Shown: positions 54,821 through 64,000 of the stretch, piece after piece | Numbering within the stretch: the first letter of the stretch is position 1 | How the letters are laid out: each line of letters begins with the position of its first letter | Assembly: GCA_004322425.1 (NCBI GenBank) | Contig: SCVJ01000019.1 | Location: forward strand, 1-64,000 | Origin: Chitinophagaceae bacterium | GTDB taxonomy: Bacteria; Bacteroidota; Bacteroidia; Chitinophagales; Chitinophagaceae | Direction: 5' to 3' | Length of the DNA: 64,000 nt | Notes under the pieces: generated by a model | What the model was told of the DNA's origin: nothing | The model's input: the letters and a program-made list of their open reading frames with translations, nothing else | Database searches by the model: none | Made by a program: the position numbers and the translations under genes

Positions 54821-54856
54821 AAAAAAGAAAACCCGGCAATAAATTATGCCAGGTTT
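54821..54856 (-). terminator. Terminator after secY
   Basis: On the minus strand AAACCTGGCA (54856-54847) pairs with TGCCGGGTTT (54838-54829) with one G-U, followed by TCTTTTTT. It separates secY from map and ends the ribosomal protein transcription unit. Confidence 0.75.
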
Positions 54857-54879
54857 CAATAATTTTTATTATAAAATTT

Positions 54880-56223
54880 TTACATAGAAGTCTGAGTTAA
54901 TCCTTGTCTTCCCTGAATTCGTCCACTCTTCATCAAGCCATCGTATTGACGCATCAATAACTGAGTTTCAATTTGCTGTAGCGTATCTAAAACTACACCC
55001 ACCATAATTAATAAAGATGTTCCTCCAAAGAAACTGGAAAACCCTTGTGAAACTCCCATTAATTGAGCAATACCAGGAAGAATACCCAAAAACGCCAATA
55101 ATATTGCACCGGGTAAAGTAACTCTATCCATTACAGCTCCAATATAATCTGCTGTGGGTTGCCCAGGTTTTACACCCGGAATGAAGCCATTATTTTGCTT
55201 CAGGTTTTCAGCAATTTGTTTGGGATTAAATATTAAGGCAGTGTAAAGAAAAGTAAATCCTATAACCACGGAACCATAAAAAACCATATACCAGATGTTG
55301 GTATGATCGTTAAAAATTCGTGCAATTCCTTTTCCTGATTCGAAATTACTATACGAAAATAAGGTAGGTAAAAACATAATGGCTTGCGCAAAAATGATGG
55401 GCATTACACCTGCACTATTTACTTTAATGGGAAGAAACTGTCTGGCTCCAGTGAACTGTCTATTACCACCTGCAATTTGTTTGGCATAATTCAACGTAAT
55501 TTTTCGAGTACCTTGAATTAATAAAATACTTCCTAAAATGATAAATATCAAGATTGCAATCTCAATGATAAAAATTAAAATTTGACCACTACGTGTTGAT
55601 TTAGCATCTAATTCTTGCATAAAAGATTGAGGAAGTCTTGCCAAAATTCCTACCATAATAATCAATGAAGTTCCATTACCCAAACCTTTGTCGGTAATTT
55701 TTTCACCCAACCACATTACAAATAATGTTCCTGCCGTAAGTACTACTACTGTTGAAAGCCAAAAATATTCTTTGTATCCTTCAATCATTCCACCTTGCTG
55801 TGTCATTTGTTTTAAGAAGGCAACATAAGCAGATGCTTGAACTATTGTAATGGCAACAGTAAGATAACGTGTCCACTGATTAATTTTTTTGCGTCCACTA
55901 TCTCCTTCTCTCTGAATTTTTTGCATTTGAGGAACCATCACAGACATCAACTGCATAAAAATAGAGGCAGAGATATAAGGCATAATACCCAATGCAAAAA
56001 TAGAAGCTTGTGAAAATGCGCCACCGGCAAACGTATCAATGAAACCTAGAACACCTTTTTTGGCGTTCACCATTTGATTGCCGATCTCGTTGGCGTCAAT
56101 ACCGGGTAAGACAATATGTGCACCAACTCTATAAATTAATATCAATAGAATTGTAAAAACTATCTTATTGCGTAGTTCTTCAATAGTCCAGATATTTTTC
56201 AGCGTTTGTATAAATTTCTTCAC
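54880..56223 (-). CDS. secY: Protein translocase subunit SecY
   Basis: 447 residues from the GTG at 56223 (MKKFIQTLKNIWTIEELRNK), the usual Bacteroidota SecY start; an in-frame TTG at 56253 falls in the T tract of the upstream hairpin. Ten membrane segments are visible, with FIDTFAGGAFSQASIFALGIMPYISASIFMQL near the plug and the C-terminal GGTSLLIMVGVVLDT. SecY is the protein channel through which SecA drives secretion. Predicted terminators lie on both sides of the gene. Confidence 0.95.
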   Translation of the reverse strand: MKKFIQTLKNIWTIEELRNKIVFTILLILIYRVGAHIVLPGIDANEIGNQMVNAKKGVLGFIDTFAGGAFSQASIFALGIMPYISASIFMQLMSVMVPQMQKIQREGDSGRKKINQWTRYLTVAITIVQASAYVAFLKQMTQQGGMIEGYKEYFWLSTVVVLTAGTLFVMWLGEKITDKGLGNGTSLIIMVGILARLPQSFMQELDAKSTRSGQILIFIIEIAILIFIILGSILLIQGTRKITLNYAKQIAGGNRQFTGARQFLPIKVNSAGVMPIIFAQAIMFLPTLFSYSNFESGKGIARIFNDHTNIWYMVFYGSVVIGFTFLYTALIFNPKQIAENLKQNNGFIPGVKPGQPTADYIGAVMDRVTLPGAILLAFLGILPGIAQLMGVSQGFSSFFGGTSLLIMVGVVLDTLQQIETQLLMRQYDGLMKSGRIQGRQGLTQTSM

Positions 56224-56251
56224 GGTATAGAATAATTTAAATGCCTTAAAC

Positions 56252-56277
56252 AAAAAAGACGCATTTCAAAACGCGTC
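56252..56277 (-). terminator. Possible terminator or attenuator between rplO and secY
   Basis: On the minus strand GACGCGTT (56277-56270) pairs with AATGCGTC (56265-56258) around a 4-base loop, followed by TTTTTT. It lies in the 72-base gap before the secY GTG. Confidence 0.6.
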
Positions 56278-56295
56278 GTTGCAAATTACGAAAAA

Positions 56296-56745
56296 TTATT
56301 TTACTAACTCCACAGATCCTCCAGCCGCTTCAACAGCAGCTTTGGCTTTTTCACTCACTGCATTTATTTTGAAACTCACTTTTGCTTTTATTTCGCCATT
56401 ACCCAACAGTTTTACACGGTCGTTTTGGCTCACTAATCCATTCACATACAAATTTTCCATTGAAAAATCTGTCAAGCCGTATTTTTCAACCAAGTGATCT
56501 ACTTGCCCTACATTGAATACTTTGTATTCAATACGATGAATATTTGTAAATCCACGTTTTGGAACACGACGTTGAATAGGCATTTGCCCTCCTTCGTGTG
56601 CCATTTTTCTTTTGTAACCGGCACGGCTCTGTCCACCTTTATTACCTTTTGTTGATGTGCCACCATGGCCTGATGCTTCACCACGGCCAATACGTTTCTC
56701 TTTTTTTGTTGCGCCTTTTGCAGGTCTTAATTCGTGTAGTTTCAT
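56296..56745 (-). CDS. rplO: Ribosomal protein uL15
   Basis: 149 residues. The N-terminal MKLHELRPAKGATKKEKRIG with RGEASGHGGTSTKGNKGGQSRAG is the uL15 signature. It joins late in large-subunit assembly. It follows rpmD and precedes the predicted attenuator and secY. Confidence 0.97.
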   Translation of the reverse strand: MKLHELRPAKGATKKEKRIGRGEASGHGGTSTKGNKGGQSRAGYKRKMAHEGGQMPIQRRVPKRGFTNIHRIEYKVFNVGQVDHLVEKYGLTDFSMENLYVNGLVSQNDRVKLLGNGEIKAKVSFKINAVSEKAKAAVEAAGGSVELVK

Positions 56746-56822
56746 TTTGCTTTTATTTTATACTTAACGCTCCGAAAGCTTATGTATCACTCAAAATACG
56801 GAGCTCGCTTAAAAAATTTTAT

Positions 56823-57002
56823 TTATACTTGTTCCACTTTTACCATGTGAATTACTTTGCGAACCATTCCCAATATTTGAGGAGTAGCTTCCACTTCACG
56901 TGAAGCATTTGCCTTGTTTAATCCAAGTGCTTTCAAAGTAAGTTTTTGACGCTCGGGTCTGTCAATGGGACTTTTTACTAATGTAATCTTTATCTTTTTC
57001 AT
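56823..57002 (-). CDS. rpmD: Ribosomal protein uL30
   Basis: 59 residues from the ATG at 57002 to TAA at 56823-56825; it is short but clear. KIKITLVKSPIDRPERQK, LKALGLNKANASREV and GMVRKVIHMVKVEQV match uL30. It lies between rpsE and rplO in the standard spc order, 26 bases after rpsE. Below it, a GCTCCG/CGGAGC pair (56769-56804) forms a weak hairpin in the gap to rplO. Confidence 0.95.
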   Translation of the reverse strand: MKKIKITLVKSPIDRPERQKLTLKALGLNKANASREVEATPQILGMVRKVIHMVKVEQV

Positions 57003-57028
57003 TTCGACTTCTTTAGTTGTTGTTCTTA

Positions 57029-57547
57029 TTAACCATTAAATACTTTCTTCAATCCAATTGATCTTGTTTTTGCAACATGAATTGGTTCGCGCAATAAAGC
57101 CAATGCTTTAAAAGTAGCTTTAACAACATTATGTGGATTTGCAGAACCCAATGATTTTGCAAGTACATCTGTAATACCAGCACTTTCCAAAACTGCACGC
57201 ATACTGCCTCCGGCTATAACTCCAGTACCATGAGCGGCTGGTTTTATAAATACTTTGGCGGCACCTTCTTTTGCTAATTGATCGTGCGGAATGGTACCTT
57301 TCATTATTGGAACTTTGATAAGATTTTTCTTAGCATCTTCAATTCCTTTAGTAATGGCTGCTTGTACTTCTTTTGCTTTTCCTAATCCATGTCCCACAAC
57401 ACCTTTACTATTACCTACCACAACTAAGGCAGAGAAACTGAATGTACGACCACCTTTTGTTGTTTTTACAACTCGATTAATTGAAACTACTTTTTCTTTC
57501 AATTCCAAGTCGCCTGGCTTTACTTTTTCTAAATTAACTTTTGACAT
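57029..57547 (-). CDS. rpsE: Ribosomal protein uS5
   Basis: 172 residues. [35 protein letters not shown] and the C-terminal [17 protein letters not shown] match uS5, which helps decoding accuracy in the small subunit. It follows rplR by 41 bases in the spc order. Confidence 0.97.
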   Translation of the reverse strand: MSKVNLEKVKPGDLELKEKVVSINRVVKTTKGGRTFSFSALVVVGNSKGVVGHGLGKAKEVQAAITKGIEDAKKNLIKVPIMKGTIPHDQLAKEGAAKVFIKPAAHGTGVIAGGSMRAVLESAGITDVLAKSLGSANPHNVVKATFKALALLREPIHVAKTRSIGLKKVFNG

Positions 57548-57588
57548 GTACTTATTTCGGTTTTAAAAATGTTTTTTAACGAGAGAGA

Positions 57589-57948
57589 TTAAAATTTTAA
57601 TCCCGCTTCTCTTGCTGCTTCTGCCAATGCTTTTACACGACCGTGATACAAATAACCACCTCTATCAAATACTACTGCCTTCAATCCAAGTTCGGTAGCT
57701 TTATTCGCAATGGATGTTCCTACTAATTTACTTTTTTCAGACTTAGTTATTTTTTGTGCTGCAATGCTCTTATCTTTTGATGATGCAGATGCAAGGGTTT
57801 CTCCTTTTACATCATCAATCAATTGAGCATAAATTTCGGTATTGCTTCTGAAAACAGATAATCTTGGTGTTGCAGCAACTCCACTGATTTTTTTACGGAT
57901 ACCGAACCGTATGTTCTGCCTTCTTGCTGTTTTATCTTTAGGATTCAT
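57589..57948 (-). CDS. rplR: Ribosomal protein uL18
   Basis: 119 residues. [29 protein letters not shown] and [18 protein letters not shown] are typical of uL18, which binds 5S rRNA with uL5. It lies between rplF and rpsE. Confidence 0.97.
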   Translation of the reverse strand: MNPKDKTARRQNIRFGIRKKISGVAATPRLSVFRSNTEIYAQLIDDVKGETLASASSKDKSIAAQKITKSEKSKLVGTSIANKATELGLKAVVFDRGGYLYHGRVKALAEAAREAGLKF

Positions 57949-57992
57949 TTTCTTTTATTTATTTCTGACTTAATCAGATGAATTTTTAAATT

Positions 57993-58547
57993 TTATTTAC
58001 CCGCTGCCTTACCTGCTTTTTTACGAACAAACTCACCAACGTAACGAACACCCTTTCCTTTGTATGGTTCAGGCTTGCGTAAGCCACGAATCTTTGCAGC
58101 TACTTGTCCCAATAATTGTAAATCGATTCCTTCAAGAACAATTTTTGGATTTTGTCCTTTTTCTTGAGAGGTTTCAATTTTCAATTCTTTTGGAATTTCA
58201 AAAATGATATTATGAGAAAAACCTAATGAAAGATCAAGTAGATTTCCTTGATTGCTGGCTTTAAAACCAACACCAATTAATTCAAGATTTTTTTTGTACC
58301 CCTCTGTAACACCTTTAACCATATTGGCAATCAGTGCACGATACAAACCATGCAAAGCACGATGACGGATTTGATCAGTTGGACGTGTAACATTTACTAC
58401 ACCATCTTTTATTTCCACTGTAATATCGCGGTCAACAGCTTGCATTAACTCTCCTTTTGGACCTTTTACTTTAACCACTAAATCCGTGCCCATTGTTATT
58501 GAAACTCCGGTTGGTATTGTAATGGGTTGTTTACCTATTCGAGACAT
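57993..58547 (-). CDS. rplF: Ribosomal protein uL6
   Basis: 184 residues. MSRIGKQPITIPTGV, ALIANMVKGVTEGYKK and the C-terminal RKPEPYKGKGVRY match uL6 of the large subunit. A short Lys/Ala tail ends the protein. It lies between rpsH and rplR. Confidence 0.97.
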   Translation of the reverse strand: MSRIGKQPITIPTGVSITMGTDLVVKVKGPKGELMQAVDRDITVEIKDGVVNVTRPTDQIRHRALHGLYRALIANMVKGVTEGYKKNLELIGVGFKASNQGNLLDLSLGFSHNIIFEIPKELKIETSQEKGQNPKIVLEGIDLQLLGQVAAKIRGLRKPEPYKGKGVRYVGEFVRKKAGKAAGK

Positions 58548-58571
58548 AAAATCAGTTTATTTTTTTCTTTC

Positions 58572-58970
58572 TTAATAAATATAACAAAGTACTTCGCCAC
58601 CTACATTTTGCACTTTAGCTTCTTTATCGGTCATCACTCCTTTTGAAGTGGACACGATAGCTACACCTAAACCATTTTTCACACGGCGAAATTCTTCAGG
58701 CTTCGCATATGAACGCAATCCCGGACGGCTTACTCTTTCCAAACTTTGAATTGCTGGTTGCTTAGTTTGTGTATCATACTTCAATGCAATTTTGATAACA
58801 CCTTGCTTATTGTCTTCTTCAAATTTGTACTTCAGTATGTAACCTTGGTTGTACAGAATTTCCGTCATTCGCTTTTTTAAATTAGAAGCAGGAATGTCCA
58901 CAATGCGATGGCCAGCCATCTGCGCATTACGAATTCGTGTTAGAAAATCTGCTATTGGATCTGTTACCAT
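58572..58970 (-). CDS. rpsH: Ribosomal protein uS8
   Basis: 132 residues. MVTDPIADFLTRIRNAQMA and the C-terminal GLGVAIVSTSKGVMTDKEA match uS8, which binds 16S rRNA helix 21 and in E. coli can regulate the spc operon by binding its mRNA. It follows rpsN by 71 bases. Confidence 0.97.
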   Translation of the reverse strand: MVTDPIADFLTRIRNAQMAGHRIVDIPASNLKKRMTEILYNQGYILKYKFEEDNKQGVIKIALKYDTQTKQPAIQSLERVSRPGLRSYAKPEEFRRVKNGLGVAIVSTSKGVMTDKEAKVQNVGGEVLCYIY

Positions 58971-59041
58971 TTTATTTAAAATTAATCAGTTCAAAAATTT
59001 ATTAATGAGTTGTATTGAAAGGGTTACTCAAATTCCCAATT

Positions 59042-59311
59042 TTACCAACTCGCTTTTTTAAGTCCCGGAATTTTTCCGTCGAGTGCCATGTCGCGCAAAG
59101 CAATCCTAGATAATCCAAAGTAACGGACATATCCTCTTGGACGACCGCTAACTTGGCAACGATTCTTCAAGCGAATCTTAGAAGAATTTTTTGGCAACTC
59201 ATCTAATGCTTTCCAATCGCCGGCGCTTTTCAGCTCTTTGCGTTTTTCGGCATAATGGGCAACCATTTTTTCTCTTTTTTTCTGCCTGGCCTTTATTGAG
59301 GTTTTAGCCAT
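59042..59311 (-). CDS. rpsN: Ribosomal protein uS14, zinc-free form
   Basis: 89 residues. [19 protein letters not shown] and [22 protein letters not shown] mark uS14. It is the long form without the CxxC zinc motifs (only one Cys). It lies between rplE and rpsH. Confidence 0.97.
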   Translation of the reverse strand: MAKTSIKARQKKREKMVAHYAEKRKELKSAGDWKALDELPKNSSKIRLKNRCQVSGRPRGYVRYFGLSRIALRDMALDGKIPGLKKASW

Positions 59312-59327
59312 AAGTCAATTTTATTTT

Positions 59328-59903
59328 TTAGTTAGTTGTTTTTTTAGCGTCTCTGAATGGCATACCCAATTCTTTCAAAAGAGCATAGGCCTCATCATTA
59401 TTTGCAGCCGTAGTTACAAAAGTGATGTCCATTCCGGTTATCTTATTTACTTTGTCAATATCAATTTCAGGAAAAATAATTTGTTCTGTTACACCCATTG
59501 TGTAATTACCTCTTCCGTCAAAAGACTTTTCATTAATTCCTTTAAAGTCTCTCACACGTGGCAATACAACGGCTATTAAACGATCCAAAAATTCATACAT
59601 TTTAACACCACGCAATGTTACTCGAGCACCAATTGGAATATGCTTACGCAACTTAAAATTTGAAATGTCTTTTTTAGACATTGTGGCAACCGCTTTTTGA
59701 CCGGTAATATTTGAAAGTTCATCAACAGCTATGTCGATGAGTTTCTTATCTGTTACAGAACCATTAACACCACGGTTCAAACAAATTTTTTCTAATTTGG
59801 GGGCTTGCATTATGCTGGTATATCCAAATTGTTTAACCAATAAAGGAACTACCTCATTTTTGTATTTCACTGCCAAGCGTGGATTATATACTTTAGTACT
59901 CAT
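59328..59903 (-). CDS. rplE: Ribosomal protein uL5
   Basis: 191 residues, slightly longer than the usual ~180 because of a short N-terminal extension ([15 protein letters not shown]). [23 protein letters not shown] and [16 protein letters not shown] are typical. It binds 5S rRNA and the P-site tRNA. Two bases separate it from rplX, so they are translationally coupled. Confidence 0.97.
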   Translation of the reverse strand: MSTKVYNPRLAVKYKNEVVPLLVKQFGYTSIMQAPKLEKICLNRGVNGSVTDKKLIDIAVDELSNITGQKAVATMSKKDISNFKLRKHIPIGARVTLRGVKMYEFLDRLIAVVLPRVRDFKGINEKSFDGRGNYTMGVTEQIIFPEIDIDKVNKITGMDITFVTTAANNDEAYALLKELGMPFRDAKKTTN

Positions 59904-59905
59904 AA

Positions 59906-60241
59906 TTATATTTTTTCTCCGGACTTTTTAGAAATGCGAACCGTTTTTCCATTTTCTCTAACTCGCTTTACTTTTGTTCCTGCTTTTGCTTTTGCATCCC
60001 ACAACATAACATTGCTGATTTGAATGGGTGCTTCTTTTTTCACAATACCGCCTTGTGTATTTTGTGCGGAAGGTTTGGTATGCTTCGTAATAATATTAAC
60101 GCCTTCTACAATTACTTTTTTCTCCTCCACCAAAACTTGTTTTACGATTCTGGGTTTGGTTACATCTTTATCATCACCGGAAATAACGACTACATTATCT
60201 CCTTTTCTGATATTGAATTTTGCTTTAAATCTGTCTTTCAT
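59906..60241 (-). CDS. rplX: Ribosomal protein uL24
   Basis: 111 residues. [18 protein letters not shown] is the KOW-type start, and [21 protein letters not shown] follows. uL24 starts large-subunit assembly. It ends two bases before rplE and follows rplN by 36 bases. Confidence 0.97.
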   Translation of the reverse strand: MKDRFKAKFNIRKGDNVVVISGDDKDVTKPRIVKQVLVEEKKVIVEGVNIITKHTKPSAQNTQGGIVKKEAPIQISNVMLWDAKAKAGTKVKRVRENGKTVRISKKSGEKI

Positions 60242-60277
60242 TTTTTTATCTTTAATAATTATACCCTTTTTATCAGC

Positions 60278-60646
60278 TTACAGTACTTCGGGTGCTAATG
60301 AAATAATTTTCATGTAGCCTTTGTCGCGAAGCTCACGAGCCACTGGCCCAAAAATTCGAGTTCCTCTGGGCTCATCCGAAGGATTTAATAACACAACAGC
60401 ATTATCATCGAAACGAATATACGATCCATCACTTCTCCTCATTTTGTTTGTTGTACGCACAATAACTGCTTTGGCAACGGTACCTTTTTTAATACCACCG
60501 GCAGGAAGAGCGTCTTTTACTGTAACAACAATTTTGTCGCCAATACCTGCATATCGTTGTCCACTGTTTCCTAAAACACGGATACAGAGTACCTCTTTGG
60601 CACCACTATTATCGGCAACTTTTAATCGACTTTCTTGTTGAATCAT
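60278..60646 (-). CDS. rplN: Ribosomal protein uL14
   Basis: 122 residues, the exact usual length. [19 protein letters not shown] and [19 protein letters not shown] match uL14 of the subunit interface. It lies between rpsQ and rplX. Confidence 0.98.
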   Translation of the reverse strand: MIQQESRLKVADNSGAKEVLCIRVLGNSGQRYAGIGDKIVVTVKDALPAGGIKKGTVAKAVIVRTTNKMRRSDGSYIRFDDNAVVLLNPSDEPRGTRIFGPVARELRDKGYMKIISLAPEVL

Positions 60647-60705
60647 ATATTTTGCTTTATGCTGAAACGACTCGATAGCTCACAGCAATGGTTTTCTTCG
60701 ATTTA

Positions 60706-60963
60706 TTATTTTACTTTTTCTACAATTTCTAAAAGTCTCCAACGCTTAGTTTTACTAAGTGGCCGACTTTCCATAATCTTTACGGTATCACCAATACTGC
60801 ATTCATTTTTTTCATCGTGTGCATGAAATTTCGAAGTGCTTTTTACGAATTTTCCGTAAATAGGATGTTTTACTTTTCGCTCAACGGCAACGGTGATGGT
60901 TTTCGTCATCTTGTTGCTGGTTACAACGCCTGTTTTTGTTTTTCTTAATTTTCTATCAACCAT
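60706..60963 (-). CDS. rpsQ: Ribosomal protein uS17
   Basis: 85 residues. [39 protein letters not shown] and the C-terminal [18 protein letters not shown] match uS17. It follows rpmC by 24 bases in the S10 order. Confidence 0.97.
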   Translation of the reverse strand: MVDRKLRKTKTGVVTSNKMTKTITVAVERKVKHPIYGKFVKSTSKFHAHDEKNECSIGDTVKIMESRPLSKTKRWRLLEIVEKVK

Positions 60964-60987
60964 TTTTTCGGTTTTTAAAGCGGTTTA

Positions 60988-61194
60988 TTAACTAAGTGCT
61001 TTTTTTCTTAATTCGGTTTTCAAACGAGCTATTTCATGTCTAATCCCACGGATAGTCATCGGATTTTCCAAGGGTGAAACAGCGTGTGCGAATTGCAATT
61101 TTTTTAACCGCAATTCATCTTCTTGTATTCTTGTTTTCAAGTCGGCTTCATTTAAGCCTTGAATACTTTTTAAAAAATCTATTTTCTTTGACAT
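60988..61194 (-). CDS. rpmC: Ribosomal protein uL29
   Basis: 68 residues of mostly helical sequence (LNEADLKTRIQEDELRLKKL, SPLENPMTIRGIRHEIARLKT), the uL29 pattern. It lies at the polypeptide exit near the trigger factor site. It lies between rplP and rpsQ. Confidence 0.96.
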   Translation of the reverse strand: MSKKIDFLKSIQGLNEADLKTRIQEDELRLKKLQFAHAVSPLENPMTIRGIRHEIARLKTELRKKALS

Positions 61195-61218
61195 ATTTCT
61201 GTCTGTTTAAAATCTTTA

Positions 61219-61641
61219 TTATTTAGAAACTAAATCTCTACGAATTACAAATTTTGTTTTGATGGGTAGCTTACCGGCTGCTAATTCCAATGATTCTTTT
61301 GCTACTTGTTCTGTAACTCCATCAATTTCAAAAAGTATACGACCTGGTTTTACAACCGCTGCCCAAAACTCAAGGTTACCCTTACCCTTTCCCATCCTTA
61401 CTTCCGCAGGTTTTCTTGTAATGGGTTTATCAGGAAAAATACGAATCCACACATTTCCTTCACGTTTCATATGGCGGGTTAATGCTTGACGAGCCGCTTC
61501 AATTTGACGATCGGTTAGCCAATGTTGATCCAATGCTTTTAAACCATAGGAACCAAATGAAATAACGGCCCCTCTTTTGGCCTCTCCCTTCATACGGCCC
61601 TTTTGCATTTTTCTGTGTTTTGACCTTTTTGGTTGTAACAT
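61219..61641 (-). CDS. rplP: Ribosomal protein uL16
   Basis: 140 residues. [35 protein letters not shown] and [18 protein letters not shown] match uL16, which contacts the aminoacyl-tRNA. It follows rpsC by 41 bases. Confidence 0.98.
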   Translation of the reverse strand: MLQPKRSKHRKMQKGRMKGEAKRGAVISFGSYGLKALDQHWLTDRQIEAARQALTRHMKREGNVWIRIFPDKPITRKPAEVRMGKGKGNLEFWAAVVKPGRILFEIDGVTEQVAKESLELAAGKLPIKTKFVIRRDLVSK

Positions 61642-61682
61642 TTTAATTCAGTTTGATAATCTTATAATTTGTTATCGTCAGC

Positions 61683-62480
61683 TTAGTTTTTTCTTGCTCT
61701 TCCGGCACCACCTCCACCTCTTCTTTCTCCACCACCACGTCTGTCATCTCTTCTATCTTCTCTTCTGTCATCGCGGCGACTGTCTCTTCTTTCTCCTCTG
61801 TCACCAGTTTCAGTTTTACCACCTACAAAATTTGGATTCAAATCTCTTTTTGCAAGAACTTCTCCTTTACAAATCCAAACTTTGATTCCAATTTTACCGT
61901 AAACGGTTAAAGCAAAAACATTGGCGTAATCAATATCCATCCTGAAAGTATGCAAAGGCACTCTTCCTTGTTTTATTTCTTCGCTACGTGCAATTTCTGC
62001 TCCACCCAAACGTCCACTAACTTTTACTTTTATTCCTTCAGCTCCCATTCTTAAAGTAGAAGCGATTGCTAATTTGATAGCTCTTTTGAAATTAATTCTG
62101 TTTTCAATTTGACGAGCAATGTTATCTGCTACAATCATTGCATCTAACTCTGGACGACGAATTTCAAGAATGTTAATTTGGAAATCCTCCTTATTCGTCA
62201 ATTTTTTCAACTCCTCTTTTACTCTATCTACTTCACCACCACCTTTACCAATAATGATTCCTGGTTTTGAGGTATGGATTGTAACAATAAGTTTACCCAG
62301 TGTTCTTTCAATTACAATTTTAGAGATGCCACCTTTATTAATTCTTGCATTCAAATAGGCTCTAATTTTTGTGTCTTCAATGAGCTTAGTTGCAAAAGTT
62401 TTTTTATGACTAAACCAGTTAGAATCCCACCCGCGGATGATTCCTACCCTATTACCAATCGGATTTGCTTTTTGACCCAT
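61683..62480 (-). CDS. rpsC: Ribosomal protein uS3 with Arg/Gly-rich C-terminal tail
   Basis: 265 residues, compared with about 210-235 in E. coli. [18 protein letters not shown] and the KH motif [16 protein letters not shown] are intact, as is [20 protein letters not shown]. From about residue 222 a tail runs rich in Arg, Asp and then Gly ([27 protein letters not shown]). Such tails occur in some Bacteroidota uS3; they may bind RNA or DNA. It lies between rplV and rplP. Confidence 0.97.
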   Translation of the reverse strand: MGQKANPIGNRVGIIRGWDSNWFSHKKTFATKLIEDTKIRAYLNARINKGGISKIVIERTLGKLIVTIHTSKPGIIIGKGGGEVDRVKEELKKLTNKEDFQINILEIRRPELDAMIVADNIARQIENRINFKRAIKLAIASTLRMGAEGIKVKVSGRLGGAEIARSEEIKQGRVPLHTFRMDIDYANVFALTVYGKIGIKVWICKGEVLAKRDLNPNFVGGKTETGDRGERRDSRRDDRREDRRDDRRGGGERRGGGGAGRARKN

Positions 62481-62489
62481 AAATATTGG

Positions 62490-62936
62490 TTATGCTTTTT
62501 TAGTTTTTTTTGTTACTGTCTTTTTTGCTGCAACTGTTTTTGGCGCTTCTGCTATTGCAGGCTCTGCGCCTTCTATAATTACAGGAGCCACAACTTTAGT
62601 TCCTTTCACATCAACTATCAAGGTTACGTGGTTGCTTCTTTTACGAATTCTGTACCCGCGACCTTGAGGTGCAGGGCGCATTCTTCTTAAGGTTCTTGCG
62701 CCATCCACCATAATTGTTTTAATAATTAATTGGTCTTCATTGCCACCTTCATTTTTTTGTTTCCAGTTGCTGATAGCACTTAAAACCAATTTACGAAGTG
62801 GTGTGGCAGGATGCTTGGTGCTATGCTCCAAAATAGCCAAAACCTTTTCTACTTTTTCTCCTCGAATTAGGTCGGCCAGCAAACGCATCTTTCGAGGCGA
62901 TGTTGGATAATTGTTCAATTTTGCTACTGCTTCCAT
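62490..62936 (-). CDS. rplV: Ribosomal protein uL22 with Ala/Lys-rich tail
   Basis: 148 residues. [35 protein letters not shown] and AQ-type [16 protein letters not shown] match uL22, which lines the exit tunnel. The C-terminus is extended by [20 protein letters not shown], rich in Ala, Lys and Thr, beyond the ~110 residues of E. coli uL22. It ends nine bases before rpsC. Confidence 0.97.
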   Translation of the reverse strand: MEAVAKLNNYPTSPRKMRLLADLIRGEKVEKVLAILEHSTKHPATPLRKLVLSAISNWKQKNEGGNEDQLIIKTIMVDGARTLRRMRPAPQGRGYRIRKRSNHVTLIVDVKGTKVVAPVIIEGAEPAIAEAPKTVAAKKTVTKKTKKA

Positions 62937-62985
62937 TATTATTTATTTCTTGTTTCGGATTGTTGTTTACTTATCAAACAACAAT

Positions 62986-63261
62986 TTATGCTACTACTTT
63001 TTTACTTGAATGACCTTTGAAATGACGGGTTGGAGAAAATTCTCCCAACTTATGACCCACCATAAATTCTGTTACATACACTGGAATAAATTTATTGCCA
63101 TTATGTACTGCAAATGTGTGGCCAACAAATTCCGGACTGATGGTAGATCTTCTGCTCCAGGTTTTGATGACTGACTTTTTGGTTTTTCCGTCATTGATAG
63201 CAACCACCTTTTTTTCGAGATGAGTTGCGATGTACGGACCTTTTTTAATTGAACGAGCCAT
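62986..63261 (-). CDS. rpsS: Ribosomal protein uS19
   Basis: 91 residues. [19 protein letters not shown], the middle strip [19 protein letters not shown] and [17 protein letters not shown] match uS19 of the small-subunit head. It lies 17 bases downstream of rplB in the S10 order. Confidence 0.98.
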   Translation of the reverse strand: MARSIKKGPYIATHLEKKVVAINDGKTKKSVIKTWSRRSTISPEFVGHTFAVHNGNKFIPVYVTEFMVGHKLGEFSPTRHFKGHSSKKVVA

Positions 63262-63278
63262 TTATTCTGTTTAAATTT

Positions 63279-64000
63279 TTATTTTAATTTACTTCCGTTC
63301 TTTCTTTGAATAATCAATTTATCACTTCCCTTTCCACGTGTTCTAGTTTTTTGGCCTTTTGCATATTTACCAGTACGACTTCTTGGATGACCACCTGATG
63401 CTTTTCCTTCACCACCTCCCATCGGATGATCAACAGGGTTCATGGCAACACCACGTGTACGCGGACGAATACCTCTCCATCTATTTCTTCCGGCTTTACC
63501 CATTTTCTGTAACCCGTGATCGCTGTTTCCAACAACGCCAACAGTTGCATAACAATTAATCAATATTTTTCTCAATTCTCCGCTTGGCATTTTCAACACC
63601 GCGTATTTTTCTTCTTTGTTATTAAGCTGAGATGACGATCCTGCACTTCTTGCAATTTTTCCACCTTGTCCAGGTTGCATTTCAATATTGTGCACCATTG
63701 TACCCAATGGCATATTTTTAAGAGGCAAAGAGTTTCCAATTTCTGGAGCTACATTATCACCACTCATTACTTTCATTCCAACGATTAATCCTTGTGGAGC
63801 AAGGATGTAATTTTTTTCTCCATCAGCATATTGAATCAAAGCAATAAATGAGGTACGATTGGGATCATACTCAATGGTTAGAACAGTTGCTTCTAAATCT
63901 TTTTTACTTCTTTTGAAATCAATTATACGATATTTCTTTTTATGGCCTCCTCCTAAATAACGCATAGTCATGTGTCCCGAAGAGTTACGACCACCCGTGC
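63279..64000 (-). CDS. rplB: Ribosomal protein uL2, 5' end outside window
   Basis: The frame is open to the window edge; upstream of the internal Met at 63971 the translation continues as [20 protein letters not shown], the uL2 core, so the true start lies beyond 64000. [23 protein letters not shown] with [18 protein letters not shown] is the peptidyl-transferase-centre strip. The 3' end is complete. It heads the S10 segment seen here; rplW, rplD, rplC and rpsJ would follow outside the window. Confidence 0.97.
   Translation of the reverse strand, partial: TGGRNSSGHMTMRYLGGGHKKKYRIIDFKRSKKDLEATVLTIEYDPNRTSFIALIQYADGEKNYILAPQGLIVGMKVMSGDNVAPEIGNSLPLKNMPLGTMVHNIEMQPGQGGKIARSAGSSSQLNNKEEKYAVLKMPSGELRKILINCYATVGVVGNSDHGLQKMGKAGRNRWRGIRPRTRGVAMNPVDHPMGGGEGKASGGHPRSRTGKYAKGQKTRTRGKGSDKLIIQRKNGSKLK

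Noticed and set aside
62274-62690. Plus-strand frame of about 138 codons across rpsC and rplV
   Set aside because: It runs antisense through two well-conserved ribosomal protein genes; its Cys/Phe-rich product has no recognisable domain.

Overview
The window is chromosomal DNA from a Bacteroidota bacterium, most likely of the Chitinophagales/Chitinophagaceae type (inference). The evidence is AT-rich sequence, starts that mostly lack Shine-Dalgarno sites, many copies of the Bacteroidota -7 promoter box TAnnTTTG, SPOR, DUF5916 and GH3-like families, a PolX-PHP protein, and a tmRNA tag ending YAMAA. I see no insertion sequence, prophage, CRISPR array or plasmid function; the window looks like core genome.

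Layout. 1-7 kb: the end of a glutaminyl cyclase, a methyltransferase, and a three-gene envelope unit on the minus strand (1007-aa TPR protein, 553-aa outer-membrane barrel, 204-aa HU-like membrane protein). 7-17 kb: DoxX, a hot-dog thioesterase, divergent dacB/cinA, a 2-oxoacid dehydrogenase E2, an S9 peptidase, an EamA transporter, a DPM1-like glycosyltransferase and a DEDDh exonuclease. 17.4-23 kb: a 55-aa lipoprotein, tmRNA, rseP, dxr, a GH3-like adenylase, rplU-rpmA and a 24-residue Lys/Ala peptide. 23-30 kb: PolX, MazG, an ATL-like protein, three tRNA genes (Leu-UAA, Gly-GCC, Leu-GAG), a 72-aa membrane protein, a glycosyltransferase, a histidine kinase and a fatty acid hydroxylase/sterol desaturase-family protein. 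30-38 kb: secA with a structured leader, convergent with two secreted amidohydrolases carrying three amidohydrolase domains, of which only one keeps the HxH metal motif.

38-54 kb: deoC, a full aldehyde dehydrogenase and a second one lacking its catalytic half, a SPOR protein and an M20 amidohydrolase; then a DAACS symporter, a sugar transferase, a malic enzyme-phosphotransacetylase fusion, MlaEF-like transporter genes, a DUF5916 outer-membrane protein, sucD and an FAD oxidoreductase. 54-64 kb: the S10-spc ribosomal protein cluster on the minus strand from rplB (cut by the window edge) to rplO, then secY and map. A predicted terminator lies before secY and another after it. The usual continuation infA-rpmJ-rpsM-rpsK-rpsD-rpoA-rplQ is absent; map runs into a convergent oxidoreductase gene.

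No single dramatic new system stands out. The best candidates for undescribed biology are the TPR/barrel/HU-like envelope unit, the amidohydrolase pair with inactive domains, the DeoC-ALDH-half-ALDH unit, the PolX with a degraded polymerase site, the Lys/Ala mini-protein and the secA leader. Start sites were moved from the longest reading frame where signal peptides, promoters or family starts pointed to an internal codon. All promoter, terminator and hairpin calls are by eye.
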